64,000 nt of DNA from Streptomyces sp. NRRL F-5630 (GTDB lineage: Bacteria > Actinomycetota > Actinomycetes > Streptomycetales > Streptomycetaceae): positions 49,582 through 113,581 of the forward strand of contig NZ_JOGO01000012.1 of NCBI RefSeq assembly GCF_000719475.1, in the 5' to 3' direction. This document shows positions 7,813-15,631 of this stretch, piece after piece. Position numbers and translations under genes: made by a program. The notes beneath the pieces are model-generated. The model was not told the origin of the DNA, made no database searches, and worked only from the letters and a program-made list of their open reading frames with translations. Every line of letters begins with the position of its first letter. The stretch's first letter is position 1.

Positions 7813-8281
7813 GCCCGCCCCCGCCCCCGTGCCCCGCACGCGGCCCGCGCGCTCCGGCAGGACGGCCCGGACCCCCTGACCCCTGGCGGCAGGTACGGAC
7901 AGGCCCCGGGACCCGGCCTCCCTGGAGCGCGGTTGCCGACGGGCGTCATCTCCCCGCCCTCTCGCGCGCGCTCTCCCGCCGGGAGGACATGGCCGCGTGG
8001 CACGCCTGCTCGCGGCCCGAACCGCAGGGGCGCACTCGTCGCGGGCCGCGCCCCGTGAAGGGCCCTCAGACGTTCACCTTCTGAGAGTGCCGGTAGCGCC
8101 GTTGCCCCTCACCTCGGCGGACACCGAGCCGTACCTCGTGGAGCGGGCACGCGAGGCGCGGCGCGGTGCGGACGGGGCGGCGGCTGCCCCCGTGCGCGGC
8201 CGCCGCCCCGGGAGCGCGCGCCGGGGGCCTTGGAGGTTCCTCCGAACGCGACCGGCTCGTCTACCTGCGGGAACCGCCAAG
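7813..8281. other. Intergenic region upstream of purB
   Basis: A GC-rich stretch with no recognisable gene. A 95-codon frame at 7997-8284 is low complexity (Arg/Ala/Pro) and is rejected. The inverted repeat CGGCGGC/GCCGCCG near 8184-8213 may be a terminator-like hairpin. No RNA gene was recognised. Confidence 0.35.
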
Positions 8282-8287
8282 TAGACT
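8282..8287 (+). promoter_or_regulatory. TAGACT -10 element for leaderless purB
   Basis: TAGACT sits 8 bases before the GTG start codon of purB, so transcription would begin at or within a base or two of the start codon and the mRNA would lack a Shine-Dalgarno. No SD-like sequence precedes the GTG, which agrees. The -35 is poorly defined. Confidence 0.55.
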
Positions 8288-8295
8288 GCGACCTC

Positions 8296-9729
8296 GTGAC
8301 TGCGAAGCCCCGTATCCCCAACGTCCTGGCAGGCCGCTACGCCTCCCCCGAGCTGGCCGAGCTCTGGTCGCCCGAGCAGAAGGTGAAGCTGGAGCGCCGG
8401 CTGTGGATCGCCGTGCTGCGTGCCCAGCGCGACCTCGGCATCGAGGTGCCCGAGGGGGTGGTCGAGGACTACGAACGCGTCCTCGACACCGTGGACCTCG
8501 CCTCGATCGCGGAGCGCGAGAAGGTCACCCGGCACGACGTGAAGGCCCGCATCGAGGAGTTCAACGCCCTCGCCGGGCACGAGCACGTGCACAAGGGCAT
8601 GACCTCGCGCGACCTCACGGAGAACGTCGAGCAGCTCCAGACCCGTCTCTCGCTCGAACTCGTCAGGGACCGCGCCGTCGCCGTCCTCGCGCGACTCGGC
8701 AAGCTCGCCGGGGAGTACGGCGAGCTCGTCATGGCCGGGCGCTCGCACAACGTCGCCGCGCAGGCCACGACGCTCGGCAAGCGCTTCGCCACGGGCGCCG
8801 ACGAGCTCTTCGTCGCCTACGGGCGGGTCGAGGAGTTGCTCCGCCGCTACCCGCTGCGCGGCATCAAGGGCCCGGTCGGCACCGCGCAGGACATGCTCGA
8901 CCTGCTCGGTGGGGACGGGGAGAAGCTCGCCGAGCTGGAGCGCCGCATCGCCGCGCACCTCGGTTTCGGCGAGGTCTTCACCTCCGTCGGCCAGGTCTAC
9001 CCGCGCTCGCTCGACTACGAGGTCGTCACGAGCCTCGTGCAGCTCGCCGCCGCGCCCTCCTCGCTCGCCAAGACGATCCGCCTCATGGCGGGCAACGAGC
9101 TGGTCACCGAGGGGTTCAAGCCCGGCCAGGTCGGCTCCTCCGCGATGCCGCACAAGATGAACACCCGCTCCTGCGAGCGCGTCAACGGTCTCATGGTGAT
9201 CCTGCGCGGCTACGCGTCGATGACCGGTGAGCTGGCGGGCGACCAGTGGAACGAGGGCGATGTCTCGTGCTCGGTGGTGCGGCGCGTCGCGCTGCCCGAC
9301 GCGTTCTTCGCGCTGGACGGCCTCCTGGAGACCTTCCTGACCGTTCTCGACGAGTTCGGCGCCTTCCCCGCCGTCGTCGCGCGCGAACTCGACCGTTACC
9401 TGCCCTTCCTCGCCACGACCAAGGTCCTCATGGGCGCGGTGCGCGAGGGGGTCGGGCGTGAGGTGGCGCACGAGGCGATCAAGGAGAACGCGGTCGCGAC
9501 GGCCCTGGAGATGCGCGAGAAGGGCGCCGCGCGCAACGACCTGCTCGACAAGCTCGCGGCCGACGAGCGCCTGCCGCTCGACCGTGACCGGCTCGCGGCC
9601 CTCATGGGCGACCCGCTGGCCTTCACCGGCGCGGCCCGCGACCAGGTCGCCGCGGTCGTCGCGCGCGTCGAGGCTCTCGTCGCCGAGCGGCCCGAGGCCG
9701 CGGGTTACGCCCCGGGGGCGATCCTCTGA
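8296..9729 (+). CDS. purB: Adenylosuccinate lyase
   Basis: A 477-residue member of the fumarase/aspartase superfamily. It catalyses two purine steps: SAICAR to AICAR plus fumarate, and adenylosuccinate to AMP plus fumarate. The signature GSSAMPHKMN is at residues 280-289, carrying the flexible-loop catalytic serine; TSRDLTENVEQLQ (about 99-111) and GRSHNVAAQATTLGKRF (about 149-165) are the other conserved blocks. Length is normal for bacterial PurB. The GTG start at 8296 fits a leaderless transcript from TAGACT. It is followed by mug after a hairpin-forming gap of about 50 bp; otherwise it is not in a purine operon, as is usual in Streptomyces. Confidence 0.96.
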   Translation: MTAKPRIPNVLAGRYASPELAELWSPEQKVKLERRLWIAVLRAQRDLGIEVPEGVVEDYERVLDTVDLASIAEREKVTRHDVKARIEEFNALAGHEHVHKGMTSRDLTENVEQLQTRLSLELVRDRAVAVLARLGKLAGEYGELVMAGRSHNVAAQATTLGKRFATGADELFVAYGRVEELLRRYPLRGIKGPVGTAQDMLDLLGGDGEKLAELERRIAAHLGFGEVFTSVGQVYPRSLDYEVVTSLVQLAAAPSSLAKTIRLMAGNELVTEGFKPGQVGSSAMPHKMNTRSCERVNGLMVILRGYASMTGELAGDQWNEGDVSCSVVRRVALPDAFFALDGLLETFLTVLDEFGAFPAVVARELDRYLPFLATTKVLMGAVREGVGREVAHEAIKENAVATALEMREKGAARNDLLDKLAADERLPLDRDRLAALMGDPLAFTGAARDQVAAVVARVEALVAERPEAAGYAPGAIL

Positions 9730-9742
9730 ACCGCCGCGCCCA

Positions 9743-9780
9743 GCGCTCACCGTCCGCCCTCCGGGCCGGGCGGTGAGCGC
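9743..9780 (+). terminator. Hairpin between purB and mug
   Basis: GCGCTCACCG at 9743-9752 pairs perfectly with CGGTGAGCGC at 9771-9780 around an 18-base C/G-rich loop. There is no U tract, as is common for Streptomyces terminators. The right arm covers a potential GTG start (9773) of mug and abuts the ATG at 9782, so it could also dampen translation of mug on a read-through transcript. Confidence 0.5.
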
Positions 9781-9781
9781 G

Positions 9782-10348
9782 ATGCGCTTCACGCCCGAGG
9801 AGCTGGAGGCGGCGCGGGGAAAGCTGCTCCCCGATATCGTGGCGCCCGGTCTGCGGGTCCTCTTCTGCGGCATCAACCCTGGGCTCCTGTCGGCCGCGAG
9901 CGGCCACCACTTCGCCCGGCCGGGCAACCGCTTCTGGCCCGCGCTGCACCTCTCGGGGTTCACCCCGCGTCGTCTGCGCCCCGACGAGCAGGGCGAGTTG
10001 CTCACGTACGGGCTCGGGATCAGCAATGTCGTCGACCGGGCGACGGCGCGGGCGGGCGAGCTGAGCGCCGAGGAGTTCCGTGCGGGCGGTGCGGCGCTCG
10101 CCGCGAAGGTGGCCAGGCTCGGGCCCACGTGGCTCGCCGTCGTCGGGATCACGGCGTACCGCGCGGCGTTCGACGCGCCGAAGGCCGTGGTCGGGCCGCA
10201 GGAGGAACGAGTGGGCGGGGCACGGGTGTGGGCGCTGCCCAACCCGAGCGGGCTCAACGCCCACTGGTCGCTCGCGGCGATGGCGGAGGAGTTCGGGCGG
10301 CTGCGGGAGGCGGCGGGGCTCCCCGCGCGAGGCGGCCGCGCGGACTGA
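9782..10348 (+). CDS. mug: G/U mismatch-specific DNA glycosylase
   Basis: A 188-residue Mug/TDG-fold uracil-DNA glycosylase. The catalytic motif is GINPG (residues 30-34, with Asn32 in the catalytic position) and the second motif is LPNPSGLNAHW (about 156-166), both diagnostic of the MUG/TDG branch. It removes uracil or ethenocytosine from G:U or G:epsilonC mispairs and starts base-excision repair. The in-frame GTG at 9773 is an alternative start; the ATG was preferred although neither has a clear SD. It probably shares a transcript with purB, modulated by the intervening hairpin. Confidence 0.93.
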   Translation: MRFTPEELEAARGKLLPDIVAPGLRVLFCGINPGLLSAASGHHFARPGNRFWPALHLSGFTPRRLRPDEQGELLTYGLGISNVVDRATARAGELSAEEFRAGGAALAAKVARLGPTWLAVVGITAYRAAFDAPKAVVGPQEERVGGARVWALPNPSGLNAHWSLAAMAEEFGRLREAAGLPARGGRAD

Positions 10349-10381
10349 CCCGCGTCCGCCCGGTGGACGGGCCGCACCGCC

Positions 10382-10819
10382 TCAGGGCGGGTCCTCCGTC
10401 GTCGTGAAGGCGACGAGGGCGAGAGGGAGGCCCGGGCCGTGGTGGGCCGTGCCGATTCCCGTCCAGCGCTCCGCGCGGCGCCACAGGTGGACATCGGGAA
10501 CGGTGTGGACGAGGTGGTCCCAGGGGGCGGGAAGCGGTTCGCCCCCGGCCCGCAGCGCGGCGCCGGTGAGGGCGAAGCGGTCGGGCGGGCCCCACCCCCG
10601 TACCGTCAGGAGGAGCGACAGCGCCTCCCGTTCGGTTTCGAACTGCTCTTCGAACACTGTCGTCGCGGTGTCCTCCCCGCTCTCGGCGGGGGCGAGGAGC
10701 AGCGTGACCAGGTGGTGGCGGGGGCCCGAACTCTCGTACGCACCCGGCGAGTCGGCATCCGGGAACGGCAGCGCGCACAGGGACTCGAGGGTGTCCAGGT
10801 GCTGGGCCGTGCCGCTCAT
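10382..10819 (-). CDS. Conserved hypothetical protein, 145 aa
   Basis: Starts MSGTAQHLDTLESLCALPFP and contains hydrophobic strands (LVTLLLAPAESG) followed by the charged segment EEQFETEREALSLLLTVRGWG. There is no signal peptide, membrane helix or known catalytic motif. Amino-acid composition and codon use look like a real Streptomyces gene. ATG 10819 is preferred over the upstream ATG at 10846, whose extra nine residues are basic filler. I do not recognise the family. It is convergent with mug, with only 33 bp between them. Confidence 0.7.
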   Translation of the reverse strand: MSGTAQHLDTLESLCALPFPDADSPGAYESSGPRHHLVTLLLAPAESGEDTATTVFEEQFETEREALSLLLTVRGWGPPDRFALTGAALRAGGEPLPAPWDHLVHTVPDVHLWRRAERWTGIGTAHHGPGLPLALVAFTTTEDPP

Positions 10820-10876
10820 GCGTTCCAGTAAACCGGGCCGCCGCACGCCCCCGCACAGCGACCCCCGGCGGCGGCC

Positions 10877-11353
10877 TCAGACATCGCGCCCGCGCAGCCG
10901 CCACCACCCCGCGCCGACCGCGAGCGCCGCCCACAGCGCGAGCACCCCGAGCCCCGTCCAGGGACCGAGCGGCCCGTCCACGGGCTCGGCCCGCAGCGCG
11001 AGCTGCCCCGCCGTCGCGGGCAGGAAGCGGGCGACCCCACCGGCCGTTTCGCCGACGACGAACGGCAGGAGGAAGAGCACCGCGACGGTGACCGAGAGCG
11101 TCGCGACACCGTGCCGCAGCCATGTGGCGACGCCGCTCGCGAGCAGTCCGGCGAGCGTGAGGTAGAGCGCGCAGCCGATGACGGCGCGCCAGGCGGTGGC
11201 GTCCCCGGGCCCGACCGCCGGGTCCCCCGTCGCGAGCCGCGCGCAGAGGGAGGTGAGGACGCCTGCGAGGAGACCGGCGAGCAGCAGGTGTCCGGCGGTG
11301 GCGAGCAGCCGCGCCGCGTAGGCGATGCCGCGCCGGGGCACGGCGAGGAACAC
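10877..11353 (-). pseudogene. ABC-2-type transporter permease, 3' remnant
   Basis: The 158-residue reading frame contains three or four hydrophobic helices ([69 protein letters not shown]) and ends LRGRDV, like the C-terminal half of drug-export ABC-2 permeases that are normally about 250 residues. The N-terminal half is missing and no ATPase gene lies upstream. Instead the sequence runs straight into the 3' part of a divergent histidine kinase, so a deletion has fused the two genes. The GTG at 11353 lies at the junction and is probably fortuitous. Confidence 0.7.
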
Positions 11354-11359
11354 GTGGGC

Positions 11360-11578
11360 CCCACCGTCCCCCGCGAGTTGCCCGGTGCCCTAACGCTGGA
11401 CTTCACCAACCCGCTGCCGGAGGGCGCCTCGCCCTTCCCGGGTGGCGGTACCAGCCTGCGCGGTCTGCGCGAACGCGCGGCGGTCCTCGGCGGCACGGTG
11501 ACGGCGGGCGCCCGGGACGGCGTCTGGCGCCTCCGTGTCCGGCTGCCCCTGGAAGACCTCAGGGAGGCGGGGAGATGA
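11360..11578 (+). pseudogene. NarL-type sensor histidine kinase, 3' remnant
   Basis: The frame ending at 11578 reads [20 protein letters not shown] and then [19 protein letters not shown], which is the C-terminal part of the ATPase domain (G2 box [11 protein letters not shown]) of the HisKA_3 kinases paired with LuxR-type regulators. Everything upstream (sensor, dimerisation helix, N box) is missing. Its stop overlaps the ATG of a response-regulator remnant, preserving the original operon junction. The left boundary is approximate, within about 20 bp of the permease remnant. Confidence 0.75.
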
Positions 11579-11690
11579 CGCTGCGCGTGCTTCTCGTCGA
11601 CGACGAGCCCCTCGTCCGGGCCGGTTTGCGGGCCGTGCTGGAGGCGCAGCCGGACCTGGAGGTGTGCGGGGAGGCGGGGGACGTGGGCGC
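11575..11690 (+). pseudogene. NarL/FixJ response regulator, 5' remnant
   Basis: ATG 11575 overlaps the kinase stop in ATGA. The product begins [21 protein letters not shown] and continues [15 protein letters not shown], the first two strands and helices of a receiver domain. After about residue 37 the frame becomes low-complexity sequence unlike a receiver, and the phospho-acceptor Asp, the rest of the domain and the HTH are absent. A second deletion therefore joins the regulator to the promoter region of the ROK gene. Confidence 0.75.
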
Positions 11691-11729
11691 AAGGGACGGG
11701 CCTGCCCTTCCGCGCAAGCGGGGACCGCA

Positions 11730-11771
11730 TTGGTCCGTACCTGCCCCGCCTTGGTGCGGACCTGCCCCTCC
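11730..11771. repeat. Two 21-bp direct repeats upstream of the ROK gene
   Basis: Unit 1 at 11730-11750 begins TTGGTCCGTACCTGCC and unit 2 at 11751-11771 begins TTGGTGCGGACCTGCC; 18 of 21 positions agree and the units are directly adjacent. Two helical turns per unit suits a dimeric regulator binding in tandem. They lie about 60 bp before a TACGAT -10-like hexamer (11832-11837) of the ROK gene, so they are a candidate autoregulatory operator. Function is inferred. Confidence 0.55.
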
Positions 11772-11872
11772 CCCAGGTCACAAGGCCCGTACGGTCCTGC
11801 CTCCCGCGTCCCCGAGCGGGTCGCCGCCTTGTACGATCCGGCCACACAGGGTGCGAGCTGGAAGGACGTGAC

Positions 11873-13027
11873 GTGGGGCGGCTGACCGGTGGTGATCCCT
11901 CTCTGCTGCGGCGGATCAACTCCGCCGTGGTCCTCGACACGCTGCGCGGCGGGCGGCCCCGCACACTCACCGAGATCGCGCGCCTGACGGGCCTGTCCCG
12001 GCCCACCGTCGAGGGCTCGGTGGACGATCTCACCGCGGCCGGGCTCGTCGTCGAGACAGCCGCGGACGCGGGGGCGCGCAAGCAGGGCCGCCCGGCGCGC
12101 CTGTACCGCTTCCGGTCCGAGGCGGGGCACCTGCTCGGCCTGGAGATCGGCCCGCACCGCGTCGCGGCCGTCGTCTCCGACCTGGAGGGCCGCGAACTCG
12201 GCACGGCGGCCCGGGAGGTCGAGGAGTCGGCGGGTGCCGACGACCGGATCGAACGGCTGCGGACGACGGCAGGCGAGCTGCTGCGGCGCACAGGCGTCGC
12301 GCGGGACTCGCTGCGTGCCGTCGGGGTCGGGAGCCCGGGGATCGTCGAGACGGACGGCACGATCCGCCTGGGAACCGCGCTGCCGCAGTGGACGGGGCTC
12401 AGGCTCGGGGAGCGGCTGCGGCGTTCGTTCCGCTGTCCCGTACTCGTCGAGAACGACGCGAACGCCGCCGCGCTCGCCGAGCACTGGCAGGGCGTCGCGC
12501 GCGGCAGCGACGACGTCGTCGTGGTCCTCGCGGGGCTGAGCCCGGGCGCCGGCTCGCTCATCGGGGGGCGTCTGCACCGGGGCTTCGGCGGAGCCGCGGG
12601 GGAGATCGGAGCACTGCACCTGCTCGGCCAGGAGGAGCGGCCCGAGACGCTGCTCTCGACGACGGACCGCCCGCTGCACCCGCTCGACGAGCGGGCCGTG
12701 ACCGAGGTGTTCGCGCTCGCCCGCGAGGGCCAGGACCAGGCGCGCGCGGCGGTGGACCGCTTCCTCTCGCGGCTCGTGCACGATGTCGCCGCACTCGTGC
12801 TCGCGCTCGACCCCGAACTCGTCGTGATCGGCGGCTGGGCGGCGGGGCTCGACGGCGTACTGGAGCCGCTGCGGCGGCAGTTGGAGAAGTACTGCCTGCG
12901 GACGCCTCGCGTGGAGCTGTCCGGGCTCGGCGAGGCGGCGATCATGACGGGGGCGCTGCGGCTCGCGCTGGACCACGTGGAGGAGGACCTGTTCGCCGTG
13001 GAGAGCACGGTGTCGGCGCGCGCCTGA
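11873..13027 (+). CDS. ROK-family transcriptional regulator
   Basis: A 384-residue protein starting at GTG 11873 with GGAAGG about ten bases upstream. Residues 12-80 are a winged helix (VLDTLRGGRPRTLTEIARLTG then LSRPTVEGSVDDLTAAGLV). Residues 85-365 are the ROK sugar-kinase fold (GLEIGPHRVAAVVSDLEG; VGSPGIVETDG; ENDANAAALAEHW; VVIGGWAAGL). The ExGH metal motif reads EIGA and the CxCGxxGC zinc cluster is absent, so kinase activity is unlikely and it should act as a sugar-sensing repressor. No sugar transporter is next to it; it stands beside decayed ABC/two-component remnants. Tandem 21-bp repeats in its promoter may be its own operator. Confidence 0.92.
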   Translation: MGRLTGGDPSLLRRINSAVVLDTLRGGRPRTLTEIARLTGLSRPTVEGSVDDLTAAGLVVETAADAGARKQGRPARLYRFRSEAGHLLGLEIGPHRVAAVVSDLEGRELGTAAREVEESAGADDRIERLRTTAGELLRRTGVARDSLRAVGVGSPGIVETDGTIRLGTALPQWTGLRLGERLRRSFRCPVLVENDANAAALAEHWQGVARGSDDVVVVLAGLSPGAGSLIGGRLHRGFGGAAGEIGALHLLGQEERPETLLSTTDRPLHPLDERAVTEVFALAREGQDQARAAVDRFLSRLVHDVAALVLALDPELVVIGGWAAGLDGVLEPLRRQLEKYCLRTPRVELSGLGEAAIMTGALRLALDHVEEDLFAVESTVSARA

Positions 13028-13091
13028 GCGGCCGGAGGGCGCCGAGGCTGGACGGCACCGGGGCGGGAGGGGCGGCCGGGCGTGCGGTGGT

Positions 13092-13135
13092 ACGGGTACG
13101 GGGCCGCGCGCAGGTGTGCGCGGCCCCGTACCCGT
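13092..13135. terminator. Strong bidirectional hairpin between ROK and GntR genes
   Basis: A perfect 18-bp stem: ACGGGTACGGGGCCGCGC at 13092-13109 pairs with 13118-13135 around an 8-base loop. It lies between the two convergent genes, 65 bp past the ROK stop and 35 bp past the GntR stop, and can serve both directions. There is no U tract, as usual in Streptomyces. Confidence 0.85.
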
Positions 13136-13169
13136 GCGTGAGCCGTTGCCGCCGTGACGGCGCCGCAGG

Positions 13170-13922
13170 TCAGGAGGCGCGGCGGGCCGGAGCGATCTCG
13201 ACGCCCGCGCCGTCGGTGCCGAAGGTGAGGCGGCAGGTGTCCGCGCGGTAGGTCGCGACGGAGACGGCGGCCGTGGCGCCCTCGGCGAAGAAGCGGGTCG
13301 TGACGAGGAGGACGGGGGAGCCGGGCAGGCGGTCGAGGCGGCGGGCGTCCTCGGCCCCGGCGGAGCCGAGTTCCACGGAGCGGTCCTCGCCCTCCGGCTC
13401 CAGGTGGCCCAGCTCGCGCAGCACGGCGCGGGCGCGCGCGCTGCCACCCGGGGCGTCGATGGCGCTCAGCCCGGGAACGGAGGCGGCCGGAACGTAGAGG
13501 AGTTCGGTCGCGACCGGCAGGGCCTCGTCGAGGCGGACCCGAGTGAGGACGTGCACGGGCTCGTCACCGGTGCCGAGAAGCTCGGCGACAGCGGCGGGGG
13601 GTACGGCGCGGTACGCGTCGCGGGCCTGCCAGGGGTCGCACGGGGCGCCCGGCCAGTTCTCGCGGCTGCTGCCGACCTCGACGCCGACGCGCGGCGGGGC
13701 GACCGTGGTGCCGACGCCGCGGCGGCGCTGGAGGCGGCCCTCCAGCTCCAGTTGTTCGAGCGCCTGGCGGAGCGTGGCGCGGGCCACGCCGAAACGGGCG
13801 GCGAGTTCGCGCTCGTTGGGCAGCACCTCGCCCACCGCGAACTCGTGGTCCAGCGCTTCGCCGATGACCGTCTTGAGATGCCGGTACTTGGGCTCCGGCA
13901 CTGTGTGCAGCCTGGTCCCCAC
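13170..13922 (-). CDS. GntR/HutC-family regulator (DasR-like, UTRA domain)
   Basis: A 250-residue protein. The GntR winged helix is at about 10-75 (KYRHLKTVIGEALD; LPNERELAARFGVARATLRQ; ALEQLELEGRLQRRRGVGT), followed by a UTRA effector domain (about 90-240) of the HutC/DasR type, which binds small molecules, often phosphosugars. GTG 13922 was chosen because GGAGGA lies five bases upstream; a longer version from GTG 13934 adds four residues. A TGGTC-N2-GACCA palindrome, the arm sequence of DasR-type sites, is 163 bp upstream, suggesting autoregulation or control of the divergent kinase gene. The ligand is not deducible. Confidence 0.92.
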   Translation of the reverse strand: MGTRLHTVPEPKYRHLKTVIGEALDHEFAVGEVLPNERELAARFGVARATLRQALEQLELEGRLQRRRGVGTTVAPPRVGVEVGSSRENWPGAPCDPWQARDAYRAVPPAAVAELLGTGDEPVHVLTRVRLDEALPVATELLYVPAASVPGLSAIDAPGGSARARAVLRELGHLEPEGEDRSVELGSAGAEDARRLDRLPGSPVLLVTTRFFAEGATAAVSVATYRADTCRLTFGTDGAGVEIAPARRAS

Positions 13923-14084
13923 CCTGTCCTCCACCTTCGCCGTGTGCCTCGCGCCGTGTGCCGTGCCTGGTGCCGCGCGCGGTTCCGCCCACCCGATGTG
14001 CGGGGAGCCGGAGCTTTACGCGGGCTTCTTTATTAAAGGTTGTTGCACTATCCGACTCAGGCGAGAGTAGGCCCGCCCTCACCC

Positions 14085-14098
14085 TTGGTCAAGACCAA
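14085..14098. promoter_or_regulatory. TTGGTCAAGACCAA, DasR-type (dre-like) operator
   Basis: A 14-bp palindrome with arms TTGGTC/GACCAA and a two-base centre. The GntR/HutC consensus in Streptomyces (dre) is A-C/G-TGGTCTAGACCA, so the TGGTC/GACCA core matches and the centre differs. It lies between the GntR gene (minus) and the P-loop kinase gene (plus). The likely binder is the adjacent GntR protein or DasR itself. A TTTAATAA sequence on the minus strand near 14030-14037 may be the GntR -10. Confidence 0.7.
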
Positions 14099-14240
14099 TC
14101 ATCGACGCCTCTTCCACGGAACGGTCAGATCCCGGCAAAGGGTTCATCAGGTGTTCGTGATTCGCTCGTTCAGGGGGTTTTCGCGCCACAGAAGAGCGGG
14201 AGTCCGCCCGTCTGAGAGGCTGCTGGCCGGAGGTGGCGCG

Positions 14241-14777
14241 ATGACGGAACCGGTCCTCGTGACGGTGCGGGGCAACAGCGCGAGCGGGAAGAGCACGCTC
14301 GCCTCGGGGCTGCGGGAGCGGTACGGGAGGGGGCTCGCGCTCGTGGCACAGGACGTGCTGCGGCGGGAGGTGCTGCGGGAGCGGGACGTGCCGGGCGGAG
14401 CGAACATCGGTCTCGTCGCGCTCACCGCGCGGCACGCGCTCGCGCACGGCTTCCACGTCGTCGTCGAGGGCATCTTGGCGAGCGCCCGCTACGGCGCGAT
14501 GCTCACCGCCCTCCTCGCGGAGCACTCCGGCCCGAAGGCGAGTTACTACCTGGACGTGCCCTTCGACGAGACCCTCCGCCGCCACGCGGGCAAGGCGATC
14601 GCAGGTGTCGTCACGGAGGCGGACCTGCGGAGCTGGTACCTGCCGCGCGACCTGCTCCCCGGCGGCGTCGAGAGGGTGATCCCCGCCGCATGCGGGGCGG
14701 CGGAGGCGGCGGACCTGGTGTTCCGGGACTCGGGCCTCGCGGCGGCCCGGCGTGAAGGGGGACCCGCTTCGCCCTAG
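14241..14777 (+). CDS. P-loop kinase (zeta-toxin/AAA_33-type)
   Basis: A 178-residue single-domain P-loop protein. Walker A is VRGNSASGKSTLASGL at about residues 9-24, a VAQDVLRREVLRE segment follows (about 36-48), and the VVVEGILASARYG strand-helix (about 77-89) is typical of small-molecule or adenylate-type kinases in the AAA_33 group. There is no DNA-binding or membrane part. The ATG has GGAGG eight bases upstream. Relatives in Streptomyces are annotated only as kinases or AAA ATPases. Linkage to a DasR-like operator hints at a sugar or aminoglycoside-like substrate, but this is speculative. Confidence 0.88.
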   Translation: MTEPVLVTVRGNSASGKSTLASGLRERYGRGLALVAQDVLRREVLRERDVPGGANIGLVALTARHALAHGFHVVVEGILASARYGAMLTALLAEHSGPKASYYLDVPFDETLRRHAGKAIAGVVTEADLRSWYLPRDLLPGGVERVIPAACGAAEAADLVFRDSGLAAARREGGPASP

Positions 14778-14849
14778 CCGTTCCGCAGTACGGTGCAGAA
14801 CCCGCACCGCGCGGGCGACCACCTCACGCGGGGCGAGCGGGCCCCACCG

Positions 14850-15260
14850 GTCAGTTCGTGGCGCCGAGGTCGGACGGCCGGGTGCGCAGCTCGGCGGAGA
14901 CCCGGGACAGGACGCGCCGGTCGGCGGGCCCAGCGGATCGAGGACGAGGGCGCGCACCGAACGGAGGGGGGTGGAGGCCGCTGCGACGACCGGGCGAAGC
15001 CCTCGTCCGCGAGGGCGGCGATCGTGATGCGGCCCTCGTCAGGGTCGGAGTGACGCTCGACCCGACGGCGCTGCTCGAAGCGCTTGACGACATGGGAGAG
15101 GCGTGAGAGCGAATCGCTCGCGAGGTAGGCGAAACTCACTCATCCGCGGGCGGCGGCCGGGCGATCCGGAGATGTGGCTGGGAGTCAGGTACTCGGAGAA
15201 CGTGAGCAGTTCCGGGCCCGGATGGCGAGCGCGCCCCGATCTGGACGCAGCTCGGCGTAC
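14850..15260 (-). pseudogene. MarR-family regulator, frameshifted pseudogene
   Basis: Reading the minus strand, MarR-like segments occur in order but in different frames: LLTFSEYLTPSHISGSPGRR (about 15210-15150), SDSLSRLSHVVKRFEQRRRV then ERHSDPDEGRITIAALADEG (about 15117-15000, wing region), RALVLDPLGPPT (about 14957-14920), and DRRVLSRVSAELRTRPSD (about 14915-14862). They match the recognition helix, wing and C-terminal dimerisation helix of MarR proteins in sequence order. At least three frame changes are needed, so it cannot make one protein. Sequencing errors in GC-rich runs are an alternative. Confidence 0.7.
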
Positions 15261-15631
15261 CGGCCCTGGACGCCCCGGGGACGCGTGGAGATCCGCGTGA
15301 CGGCGCTCGTGCGGCGCGAGGGGTGACGTACGGGACCTGACGCGGACGAGCCGCCGGGCCCCTCGCCCCGGCCCTGGGTCCGGCGCCCGCGCCCTCGGAC
15401 CCGCCACTCCGCAGCGCCCGGCCCGGCCCTCGGCGGCCCAGCCCCCCGCCCTCGGCGGCGCCCGGCCCGGCGTCCGTGCTGTTCGCGCGCTGGCTTTTCC
15501 GGGCGGAGTAGGGGATTTTCCTTCTCCCGGGGTTTTTCCGTTGTCCGGGGGCCCGGCCCCGCGTCTCCCAGTCGGGGCGGCACGGTCGGAGTCCGCCCAG
15601 GCTTACGTACAGCGCGTGAAGGAGCAGCCAG
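15261..15631. other. Intergenic region before the sigma-factor fusion
   Basis: No gene was recognised. Positions 15400-15475 contain degenerate GCCCGGCCCGGC/CCTCGGCGGC repeats. The stretch 15493-15552 is T-richer (GGCTTTTCCGGG, GGGATTTTCC, GGGGTTTTTCCG), a pattern of three spaced TTTTCC blocks that could be a regulatory region. GGCTTACGTACAG near 15599 precedes the SD GAAGGAG of the fusion gene. Confidence 0.35.

Noticed and set aside
7997..8284. 95-codon plus-strand frame upstream of purB
   Set aside because: Low-complexity Ala/Arg/Pro product, no SD, and it covers the purB promoter.
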